A stretch of 11,622 nt of DNA from Verrucomicrobiota bacterium (GTDB lineage: Bacteria; Verrucomicrobiota; Verrucomicrobiia; Opitutales; Opitutaceae). Made by a program: the position numbers and the translations under genes. This document shows, in pieces, positions 1 through 5,957 of the stretch (the first letter of the stretch is position 1; each line of letters opens with the position of its first letter). The notes beneath the pieces are model-generated. The model saw only the letters and a program-made list of their open reading frames with translations. It did no database searches and was not told the origin of the DNA. The stretch spans positions 1 to 11,622 of the forward strand of contig JAEWKR010000060.1 in NCBI GenBank assembly GCA_023457715.1. The letters are read 5' to 3'.

Positions 1-1
1 G

Positions 2-616
2 GGCGGGGTGGGGCGGCGCGGGGCCGCGGGCGATCCCGCCGCCGCGCGCCGGCTCTCCGAACGTCTCGATGCGGCCCGAGCGGAGGTCGCGGAGCTGGAA
101 CGGCAGGCGCTGGCTCAGCATGGAGCCCTCCTGGCCGAGCAGTGCGCGCGCGACACGGCGCTCAACCTGAATCGCGACCTCACCCGCGGCCCCGTGCTGA
201 CGCAGCACTGCGTCAACGCCGGGCTCGGCACCCCGGTCGATGCCCTGCAAACGATCATCTGGGCCGCGCTCCAGGGTGACGACGCCGTGCTCCTGCAGGG
301 AGTCACCGTCTCAGGGGCAACGCGTGCCACTCTGCAGGCTGCGCTCGAGCGACAGCCGGCGGAGCTTCGGGCGAAGTATGCCACACCCGAGAAACTCGCC
401 GCGCTCTACGTGGCCGACGTGGCCAGTCGGCACGGAGCCCTCGAGGTGGTGGAGCAGCGTTCGGTCGATGCCGACCACACGGTGCTGCAGGTGCGGCTGC
501 TGAACGGTCGCAACGTCGAGCTCCCCATGGTCCACAGCGCCGCCGGGTGGCAGCTGCAATTTGCGGCACCGTCCGTCGCCAAAGAGCTCACGGCCCAACT
601 CTTCGGCGGACGCTGA
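2..616 (+). CDS. 3' part of an unrecognised protein (start lies outside the window)
   Basis: The reading frame is open to the left edge, so this is a C-terminal fragment of about 204 residues ending in TGA at 614-616. A GTG at position 8 could start it, but the frame stays open upstream and the first residues (Gly/Arg-rich) do not look like a normal N-terminus. The visible part begins with an Ala/Arg/Glu-rich helix with coiled-coil character (ARRLSERLDAARAEVAELER). Downstream is a compact alpha+beta segment whose end alternates strands (VEQRSVDADHTVLQVRL, then ELPMVHSAAGWQLQF). That ending is reminiscent of NTF2-like/DUF4878-type folds, a weak inference. No signal peptide or membrane segment is visible. 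I do not recognise a specific family and give no function. Codon use is strongly GC3-biased and typical of a resident gene. Confidence 0.7.
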   Translation, partial: GGVGRRGAAGDPAAARRLSERLDAARAEVAELERQALAQHGALLAEQCARDTALNLNRDLTRGPVLTQHCVNAGLGTPVDALQTIIWAALQGDDAVLLQGVTVSGATRATLQAALERQPAELRAKYATPEKLAALYVADVASRHGALEVVEQRSVDADHTVLQVRLLNGRNVELPMVHSAAGWQLQFAAPSVAKELTAQLFGGR

Positions 617-618
617 GC

Positions 619-646
619 GTTCAGGGTTCAGCGTTCAGGGTTCAGG
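619..646 (+). repeat. Four tandem GTTCAGG-type heptamers
   Basis: Directly after the stop codon of the left-edge gene there are four consecutive 7-bp units starting at 619, 626, 633 and 640. Units 1, 3 and 4 read GTTCAGG and unit 2 reads GTTCAGC. It is a short simple tandem array prone to slippage. No function can be read from the sequence. The remaining bases to the next gene (647-862) are GC-rich with a run of eight G at about 706-713, and I see no gene in them. Confidence 0.75.
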
Positions 647-862
647 GCGGCGCCCCGCAACCCGTTCTCGTGCTTTCTCGTGTTTTTTGTGGCACCGGAT
701 TGGCCGGGGGGGGAAGCGACCGCAAGCGCGCGTGAGCAAGGAGTCCGCAGCCGCCAGCCCTCGCCGCCCGCGCCCCCGCCCCTAGGTTTTCTCCGCACTT
801 TTCCGGGTTCGTCCCGATCGTCGGGCTGGGTTGGGGCCGTTTCGCGCGTAGGCTTCGCCGCT

Positions 863-1498
863 ATGCTGAACCCCCGCCGACTCCTCCTCGCCGGCTTGCT
901 CTTGCCGTCGCTCGTTCTCGCCGCTTCCGCCCCCGAGCGAGAAGCCTACGCGAAGTTCCGCGCCCACTTCCCGCGCGGCGGCGCGCTGATGGTGTTCACC
1001 AGTTCGCACGACGAGAACAGCTGGGCCGGCACCGAGTTCGACCGCATGGGCGCGGGTTACGCGCCGTTCGCCGTGCTGACGTTCCTCCTCGACGGGGTGC
1101 CGATGATCTACAACGGCCAGGAAGTCGGCCTCGACCGCCGCCTCGAGTTCTTCGAGCGTGACCCGATCGTCTGGCCGAAGGAAACGCACCCGACGACGAA
1201 GCTCTATCAAGTGATGACGAAGCTCCGTCGCGAGCACCCCGCGCTGCACACGGGAGCGCCGATGCGCCGGCTCGACACGACCGACAACGCGACGTTCTAC
1301 GCCGTCGAGCGTTCCGCCGCCGGCAAGAAGGTCGTCGGACTCTTCAACCTGACGCCGAAGGACGCGAAAGCCGATCTCTTCGATCCCGCGCTCGCGGGCA
1401 GATGGCGCGACGCCTTTACCGGAGAATCCGTCACGCTCGACGCCCTCGTCCCCCTCAACCTGAAAGCCTGGCGCTACCGCGTGCTCGTGTCGGAGTGA
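863..1498 (+). CDS. Secreted GH13 alpha-amylase remnant (signal peptide joined to the C-terminal part)
   Basis: The 211-residue product starts with a typical signal peptide (residues 1-about 22: Arg-Arg, a leucine-rich core, then VLAASA), which supports the ATG at 863 over the in-frame start further upstream. From residue about 38 it matches the late part of a GH13 catalytic barrel. FTSSHDENSW (residues 45-54) is conserved region IV, with the transition-state-stabilising Asp at 50. GVPMIYNGQEVG (78-89) is the usual following barrel segment. A C-terminal beta-domain (about 145-210) follows. Regions I-III, including the nucleophile Asp and the acid/base Glu, are absent. GH13 enzymes usually have 400-600 residues, so some 250-300 residues are missing and the junction keeps the frame. 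It therefore cannot be a normal amylase. It is probably a decaying internal-deletion product, less likely a secreted non-catalytic protein. No clear ribosome-binding site precedes 863. Confidence 0.75.
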   Translation: MLNPRRLLLAGLLLPSLVLAASAPEREAYAKFRAHFPRGGALMVFTSSHDENSWAGTEFDRMGAGYAPFAVLTFLLDGVPMIYNGQEVGLDRRLEFFERDPIVWPKETHPTTKLYQVMTKLRREHPALHTGAPMRRLDTTDNATFYAVERSAAGKKVVGLFNLTPKDAKADLFDPALAGRWRDAFTGESVTLDALVPLNLKAWRYRVLVSE

Positions 1499-1542
1499 GG
1501 AGGGGGGTACTGCGGCGTCCGAAAAGGGTTAGGCAGCGGTGG

Positions 1543-1610
1543 TGCTGTGCGGCCGTGAGCTTGCTCACGCACCCTGCAACCTGCGCCAGCAAGCTGGCAG
1601 CCGCACAGCA
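1543..1610. repeat. REP-like palindrome forming a three-way junction
   Basis: An 11-bp perfect outer inverted repeat (TGCTGTGCGGC at 1543-1553 against GCCGCACAGCA at 1600-1610) encloses two separate perfect hairpins. One is CGTGAGC-TT-GCTCACG at 1554-1569, the other GCCAGC-AA-GCTGGC at 1585-1598. The strand would fold as a stem with two arms. This architecture resembles REP/MITE-type intergenic elements mobilised in trans by small Y1 (RAYT-like) transposases; that link is by analogy. The broken LysE gene ends inside this element. Confidence 0.7.
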
Positions 1611-1873
1611 TTCAACCATAACCCCGTCCGCCGCAGGCGAACCGCGAAGTGCAGATACAGCCGTGGCGCGGCGGCCACCATGGCGCCGAGCCCGACCACC
1701 GCGAGGACGGCGAACAGCACGCCCCCCACCCCCATGCCCACGGCAACCCAGAGTCCATCCCGCCGCGTGCCCGCGACCGCGGTGCGCGCAACCAGCAAAA
1801 AGCTCGGCCCCGGGCTCACCACCCCCACGCCCAAGGCGCCGAGCACCGCCAGCAAGGAAAGGATTACCTGCAT
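1565..1873 (-). pseudogene. Truncated LysE/RhtB-family exporter (N-terminal half)
   Basis: The ATG at 1873 (minus strand) begins MQVILSLLAVLGALGVGVVS, followed by the family signature SPGPSFLLVARTAVAGTRRDG (residues about 20-40, Pro-Gly-Pro). A second membrane segment follows (about 42-70, GVGGVLFAVLAVVGLGAMVA). LysE/RhtB proteins export amino acids or homoserine lactones through a roughly 205-residue membrane protein. Here recognisable sequence stops at about residue 79 (near position 1636), and the last 23 codons run out-of-family into the palindromic repeat at 1543-1610. The second half, including the later membrane helices, is missing. I read it as a pseudogene broken by deletion or repeat insertion. 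It is convergent with the amylase remnant. From 1874 to about 2110 I see no gene. Confidence 0.75.
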
Positions 1874-2114
1874 GCGCCGAGGCGAATACGAGATTCCGCC
1901 TGCAGCGCGCGACACAAAACGCCCCGGTGGCAAGGTGCCGTCCTTCAACCCGCGGACGTCGGCGCAGGGTGCCAAGGCGCGACCCGCCCGCGGGGTCGCC
2001 CGATTGAATCGCCAATCGGTGGTCAAACAGGCTGGCCGGCTGCGACGGATACGTCTGATCCAGAGGGAAAAAAGGTCGGCCCGGAGTTTCGGTACAAATC
2101 GTCAAAAACCGCGC

Positions 2115-2142
2115 TTGACTCACCCTCCCCGAAACCTACGTT
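2115..2142 (+). promoter_or_regulatory. Putative sigma70-type promoter of tRNA-Asp
   Basis: TTGACT at 2115-2120 matches the -35 consensus. After 16 bp comes TACGTT at 2137-2142 as a possible -10. Transcription would start near 2149, about 15 bases before the tRNA. The position fits a tRNA promoter, but the -10 match is modest. Confidence 0.4.
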
Positions 2143-2163
2143 CCGCCTCCTTTCCCGTCTCAC

Positions 2164-2240
2164 GGGGTGGTAGCTCAGCTGGTTAGAGCGTCTGCCTGTC
2201 ACGCAGAAGGTCGCGGGTTCGAGTCCCGTCCATCCCGCCA
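2164..2240 (+). tRNA. tRNA-Asp (anticodon GTC), CCA encoded
   Basis: A full cloverleaf can be drawn. The acceptor stem is GGGGTGG (2164-2170) with CCATCCC (2230-2236), with one G-T pair. The D arm is GCTC/GAGC and the anticodon stem is TCTGC/GCAGA, with loop CTGTCAC giving anticodon GTC. The T arm is GCGGG/CCCGT around TTCGAGT. The discriminator base is G (2237), followed by an encoded CCA at 2238-2240. Aspartate tRNAs normally carry GTC and a G discriminator, in agreement. The CCA also forms the first three bases of the palindromic repeat that follows. Confidence 0.97.
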
Positions 2241-2305
2241 TCCTACGCTGCTCCGCAGCTTCGGATGGCACGCCATCCGGTATGCTGCGGTGCAGCGTAG
2301 GATGG
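2238..2305. repeat. Long palindromic intergenic repeat (type A) abutting the tRNA
   Basis: CCATCCTACGCTGC (2238-2251) pairs perfectly with GCAGCGTAGGATGG (2292-2305). Inside it CCGCAGC (2253-2259) pairs with GCTGCGG (2284-2290), and the centre CGGATGGC/GCCATCCG (2262-2269 and 2272-2279) closes over a 2-base loop. The whole element is a 68-bp nearly continuous hairpin. It could act as a factor-independent 3' end for the tRNA transcript, but no T-run follows. Its first 40 bases recur as an exact inverted copy at 2390-2429. Confidence 0.8.
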
Positions 2306-2306
2306 C

Positions 2307-2353
2307 GCCCTCCGTAGCCCGTCTTGGCGCAGCCGGTTTGGGCGTAGGAGGGC
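2307..2353. repeat. Second palindromic repeat (type B)
   Basis: GCCCTCC (2307-2313) pairs with GGAGGGC (2347-2353). After a symmetric 3-base interruption, GCCC (2317-2320) pairs with GGGC (2340-2343), with a small GGC/GCC hairpin in the centre. The left border, including the 14-mer ATGGCGCCCTCCGT at 2302-2315, recurs at 3779-3792. That indicates a dispersed repeat family, not a chance hairpin. Confidence 0.55.
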
Positions 2354-2389
2354 CGAACATCGCTCAATCTACCGGGCCGCCTCGCCTTA

Positions 2390-2429
2390 GATGGCGTGCC
2401 ATCCGAAGCTGCGGAGCAGCGTAGGATGG
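2390..2429. repeat. Inverted 40-bp half copy of the type A repeat
   Basis: These 40 bases are the exact reverse complement of 2238-2277, that is, the outer arm and most of the central hairpin of type A, without its other arm. Together with 2238-2305 and 2307-2353 the stretch 2238-2429 is a composite of nested palindromes. A further repeat-like fragment (CCGGGCCGCCTCGCC, about 2372-2386) lies between them. Confidence 0.8.
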
Positions 2430-2514
2430 CGTTGGTGGACCCCAGACGTCCTCGAACGCAGGGGCTTGCGCGTTCTTTCTTGGCAAGACAGCCGACTCGC
2501 CAACTCTTCTTTGC

Positions 2515-2754
2515 ATGTACTACGTGTACTGCCTAGTCGCGACGACGGATTCCCTTCGCCGTTACGTGGGGTTCACCGAGAACCTGCGCCAGCGCGTGGC
2601 GGACCATAACGCGGGCTGCAATCGATCGACGGCCGGAGTCGAGTGGCGTCTCAAAGGTTACACGGCCTTCGATTCAAAAACCCGAGCGCTGGCCTTTGAG
2701 CGGTACTTGAAATCCGGTTCCGGGCACGCGTTCGCAGCTAGGCGGCTCTGGTAA
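2515..2754 (+). CDS. Small GIY-YIG domain protein
   Basis: This complete 79-residue protein consists almost only of a GIY-YIG nuclease domain. The 'GIY' strand is YYVY (residues 2-5) and the 'YIG' strand is RYVGFT (16-21). The helix NLRQRVADHNAG (23-34) contains the likely catalytic Arg 27 and the conserved His 31/Asn 32. FERYLKSG (61-68) supplies the conserved Glu 62 that binds the metal ion. Length and layout match the stand-alone UPF0213/YhbQ-like group (about 80-100 residues), whose cellular role is mostly unknown and may be DNA repair or processing. The domain normally cleaves DNA in a divalent-metal-dependent reaction. All expected residues are present, so it is probably active. It stands alone on the plus strand just after the repeat cluster. 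Such short genes often sit in repeat-rich, exchanged regions. No strong ribosome-binding site is seen before the ATG. Confidence 0.9.
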   Translation: MYYVYCLVATTDSLRRYVGFTENLRQRVADHNAGCNRSTAGVEWRLKGYTAFDSKTRALAFERYLKSGSGHAFAARRLW

Positions 2755-3085
2755 ATTCCGGCGCTCGACCCCGCGTCTTTGCCGCCCAGCAGGGTTAATC
2801 TTTCAATCGAGGCGAGTGGATTCCTCCTGCCTCAATGGGCGTCCGCGTCCCTCGAAACGGACATGAGGCGCAGCACCGGTCAGTGCGACGCTCATTCAAT
2901 CCGTTTTACAGGTGGTAACGGAGGAAGCAGACGGGTGGCAGAGGATCAAGGCGCCGACCCGCGTTTGACGGGAGTGAAGCGGCCTGAAACCTTTGACCGG
3001 ATGAACGCCTTATGTGGGTGGGTTCCACGACGGGATCTCGCGGCGCAGGGTGCGGCGAACGCGCCGGGGAGGTCAGGTTAGCGAC
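2755..3085. other. Intergenic stretch without a supported gene
   Basis: About 330 bp between the GIY-YIG gene and the next gene. A 100-codon open frame exists here (2779-3081) but shows no domain, membrane segment or plausible start, so I do not call it. A weak interrupted hairpin is present (GCCTCA at 2829-2834 with TGAGGC at 2864-2869; GTCCG with CGGAC inside it). A purine-rich GGGGAGG near 3066-3072 may serve as ribosome-binding site for the following gene, with long spacing. Confidence 0.5.
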
Positions 3086-3709
3086 ATGCGTCGGCTACGC
3101 TCCAGCCTTGGCTCTGAAATGGTGGCGACGTTTCTGCAGCAAGAAATCGCGTCTGCCCGGTTCGGTGCCGCGGTCCGCGCGCTGCTTGCCGACGCCGCGC
3201 TTCCAGAGACGGTCGTTACGCGGCCGGACTTGCGCAGTCGTGCCGAGAATGGGCGGCGACGTCGCCTCTTGGCACAGCACCGTGGCTATGGCAAAGGGGT
3301 CGACGGCTATCTGGCAGGGTTTCCCACCCGCGGCGTTCGTTGGGGCTGGTGGTCACTCAGCGCGCAGGAACTCCTCAGGGTTCGCTACATTCGTTGGGGT
3401 TATTGGCTCGAACTCTCGGGCGGCACGCGTCTGCCGATGGACGCCGCTGCGCGCGTGCGCGCGGGGGTGGAGCCTTTCGGCGTGAGCAACGAGCGGTTCG
3501 TCACCGCCGCCGCACAGATCCGCCAAGGGGCTACCCTTCCTCCGTTGATCCTCGTTCGGCCGACACACGAACGTCACCCTGCCGGCCTCGTCGTGCTCGA
3601 GGGACACCTGCGTCTGACCGCCTATGCCCTGGCAGCGGATGCGATGCCCGCCGAACTCGAAGTGCTCATTGGATCGTCGCCCGCCGTGGCAAAGTGGTGG
3701 GGCTACTGA
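3086..3709 (+). CDS. ParB/sulfiredoxin-fold-like protein of unknown role
   Basis: The product has 207 residues from the ATG at 3086. I prefer this start to the one at 3014 because a GGGGAGG lies 13 bases upstream and the extra Arg-rich N-terminus looks non-coding. Residues about 15-125 form a mixed domain with many Trp, Tyr and Arg (GYLAGFPTRGVRWGWWSLS, 74-92; YIRWGYWLEL, 101-110) that I do not recognise. Residues about 126-207 read PFGVSNERF, then a helix, then PPLILVRPT, LVVLEGHLRLTAYALA (168-183) and ELEVLIGSS. The strand, 'EGHxRLTA' turn and helix match the ParB/Srx fold, where this loop (E/DGHRR) contacts a nucleotide. Those proteins bind CTP or ATP in chromosome segregation, DNA modification or phosphotransfer. 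Which activity applies here cannot be told; no HTH follows and no parA is nearby. It appears to be transcribed alone. Confidence 0.7.
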   Translation: MRRLRSSLGSEMVATFLQQEIASARFGAAVRALLADAALPETVVTRPDLRSRAENGRRRRLLAQHRGYGKGVDGYLAGFPTRGVRWGWWSLSAQELLRVRYIRWGYWLELSGGTRLPMDAAARVRAGVEPFGVSNERFVTAAAQIRQGATLPPLILVRPTHERHPAGLVVLEGHLRLTAYALAADAMPAELEVLIGSSPAVAKWWGY

Positions 3710-3778
3710 AAGCCGCCACTGAGCGCGCTAGGTGCCAAGAAGAGAACGGCCAAATCGAGAATGGGCCAGGCCGGTAGC

Positions 3779-3823
3779 ATGGCGCCCTCCGTCGTGTCCT
3801 CCGAAGCTTCACGCGCAGGAGGA
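3779..3823. repeat. Fragment of a dispersed palindromic repeat
   Basis: The left border ATGGCGCCCTCCGT (3779-3792) is identical to 2302-2315. It is followed by TCCTCC (3797-3802), which pairs with GGAGGA (3818-3823) around the palindrome GAAGCTTC. It looks like a diverged relative of the type B repeat. Confidence 0.45.
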
Positions 3824-3848
3824 AGCCTTCCGCGGGCGTCCGGCCACG

Positions 3849-3918
3849 GGGTCAGGCCGATAGGTGCTAGAGCTTTCGTCGATATGCGCCCCTTTTCTAG
3901 CACCTGTCGGCCTGACCC
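3849..3918. repeat. 23-bp inverted repeat with 24-base loop (REP/MITE-like)
   Basis: The left arm 3849-3871 (GGGTCAGGCCGATAGGTGCT and three more bases) and the right arm 3896-3918 are inverted copies matching at 22 of 23 positions. The single difference (T against G) would still pair as G-U in RNA. The loop is 3872-3895. Such strong, T-run-free hairpins are typical of interspersed palindromic elements. It may incidentally block exonucleases or terminate transcription. Confidence 0.75.
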
Positions 3919-3992
3919 TTACGCGGCCTCTCCCTCCCGGTGGATTATGTGCCCGAAGGATTGCTCCAACAGGCACCCGCACCTGGAGAACA

Positions 3993-4076
3993 ATGAGCAT
4001 CCTCCGCAAGAAACGGAATGAGATCGAGGCACTCGGCGTTTTCGAGAGTTCCGAAATTCAGGCGTTTCTGTCGTGA
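3993..4076 (+). CDS. Possible 27-residue small protein or gene remnant
   Basis: A short frame preceded by a good ribosome-binding motif (GGAG about 5 bases before the ATG) encodes a basic then mixed peptide beginning MSILRKKRNEIEALGVFES. Its stop overlaps the ATG of a second short frame by one base (TGATG). The peptide is unlike any family I know and could be the leftover 5' end of a deleted gene. Support is only the ribosome-binding motif and the overlap, so this is a weak call. Confidence 0.2.
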   Translation: MSILRKKRNEIEALGVFESSEIQAFLS

Positions 4077-4180
4077 TGGAGAACAGCGTCTATCGCTCTT
4101 TAGCGGCAGTCATCCGCCGACGGACCGCCGACTCAGTCAGCATAACGAGCCGTATGGCGCCATACTCAGCCTCCAGTTAG
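4076..4180 (+). CDS. Possible 34-residue small protein, coupled to the preceding frame
   Basis: Starts in the TGATG overlap with the 27-residue frame and encodes a basic, Ser-rich peptide (MENSVYRSLAAVIRRRTADS at its start). No domain or membrane segment is visible. The arrangement would allow translational coupling, but chance is a realistic alternative in GC-rich DNA. Confidence 0.12.
   Translation: MENSVYRSLAAVIRRRTADSVSITSRMAPYSASS
4152..4165. promoter_or_regulatory. Perfect 14-bp palindrome upstream of the rhomboid gene
   Basis: GTATGGCGCCATAC is a perfect palindrome without a spacer, about 120 bp before the rhomboid start. Its size and symmetry fit a dimeric repressor operator, but no promoter could be assigned next to it. 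A role is conjecture. Confidence 0.2.
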
Positions 4181-4285
4181 CGGGCTTCCGCCATCGCAAG
4201 TAGCCGGGCTTGTGCACATCAAGCAGGCTCTCCACCGTTGCCGCACCCTTTCTCTGTGCCAAGCGACGTTGACAACAGCTCCCGA

Positions 4286-5845
4286 ATGAGACGGTCACCA
4301 CTTAGGTTAAGCCGGCGGGAAAAGACGGCATTCAAGTGGAGAGCGATCCTTCTTCCGACTGCGCTGGTCAGCATCGGCTTTCTCGCAGGGTTGTCACTGC
4401 TTCATGCGGTGCTCATCGCAGGGTTTTCTGTGCCGCCGCTCCCTGAAGATGTGCTGAAACTTTGGTTCCCAATGTTCCTCCCCTGGGTCGTCATCCTCGG
4501 GTTCCTGCGGCGTCGTCTCAAGCTGCTGCGGTGGTACCGCGAGTGGTTCACGGGGGCCTTGTTGGTTTGGATCCTCATCGTGTGTCCCGGCATCATCTCC
4601 CAACACTTCGTTGCAGATTCGGTCGGGTCGCTTACCCGCGTAGCGCGAATCAGCGAAATCGGCCAACAGCCGGCGACTCGCTTTTGGACCGCCGCAACTT
4701 GGGCTGCGAATAAGCAGGGCGCGCTTCGATCGTTTCGGACGTCCGTTAGCGGCAAGCATTCGGAGACTTTCAACATTGTCGTTACGTACGCAGTTCCGCT
4801 GGTGGACTCCGTGTCCCCAGCGGCGCGCCAGAGGCCCTCCGTCTGGCTAGGGCTCACGTACGAGCGGCGCCTCAACAACAGCTCTGACTCAGTCGCCAAA
4901 CAGAGAGCGGCAGACGATCTTGGGTCCGAAGCGGCGCGGAAATTGGCTGATGATGATTTCCGATGGGTGACATACTTCTCTGTCGAGGGAAATACCGCCG
5001 CGCGACGAACGATCGTGTCGATGCTGCAGGAGGCCTCCGCGCCGAGTGCGCCGCTCCTTAAAGCGCACACGGGCAGATTCGAGGATCGGACGGGGCGATC
5101 CCTTCCTTGGGCGCTGGGGACCTACGCCGTCGGTTTTGCGCTCTGGTGTGGAGTGGTCATGCTCGTGAAGCTGGACCCTCGCCGCGTGCGGGAATGGCAG
5201 GACGGCGATGCGCGGCGGGAGAAGAGCGCGGGCCTGTCGCTGCTGGTTCCGCGCCCCGGTTATATGGTCACACCGCTTCTGCTGTTCATTAACGCCGCCG
5301 TGTGGCTGGTCATGGCGTCGCAGGACGTGGCGCTCGATCATACGTCGGGAAAGGACCTTATTTCATGGGGAGCTGCCTACCGGCCGCTCATCGTGGAAGG
5401 TGAAGTTTGGCGGCTTTTCACGGCGTCGTACGTGCATGCCAACCTGCTGCACGTCGCCAACAACCTCGCCATGCTCGTGCTGATTGGATCGCTCTTGGAG
5501 CAGGCTATGCGGGCGTGGTGGTATGCCGCAGTCTATGTGCTGACGGGACTCATCGGAATCTCGGTGAGCGTGGTTTGGCACCCGGATACCGTGATCGTCG
5601 GCGCATCAGCGGCGATCTTCGGGCTCGCCGGATACGGGGTAGTTTACCTGTACGCCAATCGCCGAAGTCGCGGATCCGCGCATCCTGGGCTGATCAAAGT
5701 CGCAGCCCTTTTTCTCGGCATCAATGTCGTGATTGGGGTTCTGGTTCCGGGAATAGATCTCGTCGCGCATGTGGCCGGGTTTGCGGCTGGATGTGTAATC
5801 GCGCTGTGTCGCTACCTTCTGGTACGCGATGGCCCGGTGGCTTAA
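4286..5845 (+). CDS. Rhomboid-family intramembrane serine protease with large extra domain
   Basis: The product has 519 residues from the ATG at 4286; a TTG at 4238 would add 16 residues without an obvious ribosome-binding site. After LSRREKTAFKWRAIL come three predicted membrane segments (about 18-45, 55-75, 88-110). A soluble region of about 170 residues follows (about 110-280), including the VSGKHSETFNIVVTYAVPL segment. The C-terminal rhomboid core (about 325-519) comes last. Core motifs are EVWRLFTASYVH; H384-x4-H389-x3-N393 (the oxyanion-site HxxxxHxxxN pattern of GlpG); GASAAIFGLAG with nucleophile Ser 441; and AHVAGFAAG with catalytic His 495. The Gly that usually follows the Ser (GASG) is Ala. 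Rhomboids cleave membrane-spanning substrates in the bilayer; substrates of this long subtype are unknown to me. Similar long proteins with the SRREK...WRAIL start occur in Bacteroidota and Verrucomicrobiota, as I recall. The gene stands alone and converges on the next pair. Confidence 0.9.
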   Translation: MRRSPLRLSRREKTAFKWRAILLPTALVSIGFLAGLSLLHAVLIAGFSVPPLPEDVLKLWFPMFLPWVVILGFLRRRLKLLRWYREWFTGALLVWILIVCPGIISQHFVADSVGSLTRVARISEIGQQPATRFWTAATWAANKQGALRSFRTSVSGKHSETFNIVVTYAVPLVDSVSPAARQRPSVWLGLTYERRLNNSSDSVAKQRAADDLGSEAARKLADDDFRWVTYFSVEGNTAARRTIVSMLQEASAPSAPLLKAHTGRFEDRTGRSLPWALGTYAVGFALWCGVVMLVKLDPRRVREWQDGDARREKSAGLSLLVPRPGYMVTPLLLFINAAVWLVMASQDVALDHTSGKDLISWGAAYRPLIVEGEVWRLFTASYVHANLLHVANNLAMLVLIGSLLEQAMRAWWYAAVYVLTGLIGISVSVVWHPDTVIVGASAAIFGLAGYGVVYLYANRRSRGSAHPGLIKVAALFLGINVVIGVLVPGIDLVAHVAGFAAGCVIALCRYLLVRDGPVA

Positions 5846-5957
5846 ACGCGCCGTGTCTGGTGCCGAAGAGCGACGGCGGCCATCGCGAGTCTACCGGTTG
5901 CTGTCGAGTTCGATCACCGGCGGAGTCGGACGATGAGTCGGCGTGAAGTCGGCCCCG

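Noticed and set aside
1455..2123. 222-codon minus-strand open frame over the LysE fragment
   Set aside because: The Arg/Gly/Ala-rich translation is typical of an out-of-frame shadow, while another frame of the same strand shows clear LysE sequence.
2164..2429. Integration (att) site at the 3' end of tRNA-Asp
   Set aside because: No second copy of the tRNA 3' end and no integrase are present in the window; the adjoining palindromes explain the sequence better.
2779..3081. 100-codon open frame between the GIY-YIG and ParB-like genes
   Set aside because: No recognisable domain, odd composition and no ribosome-binding site; open frames of this size are common by chance in GC-rich DNA.
4238..4285. 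TTG start for the rhomboid 16 codons upstream
   Set aside because: It is a rare start codon without a clear ribosome-binding site. The family-like start (RRSPLRLSRREKT) follows the ATG at 4286. It cannot be fully excluded.
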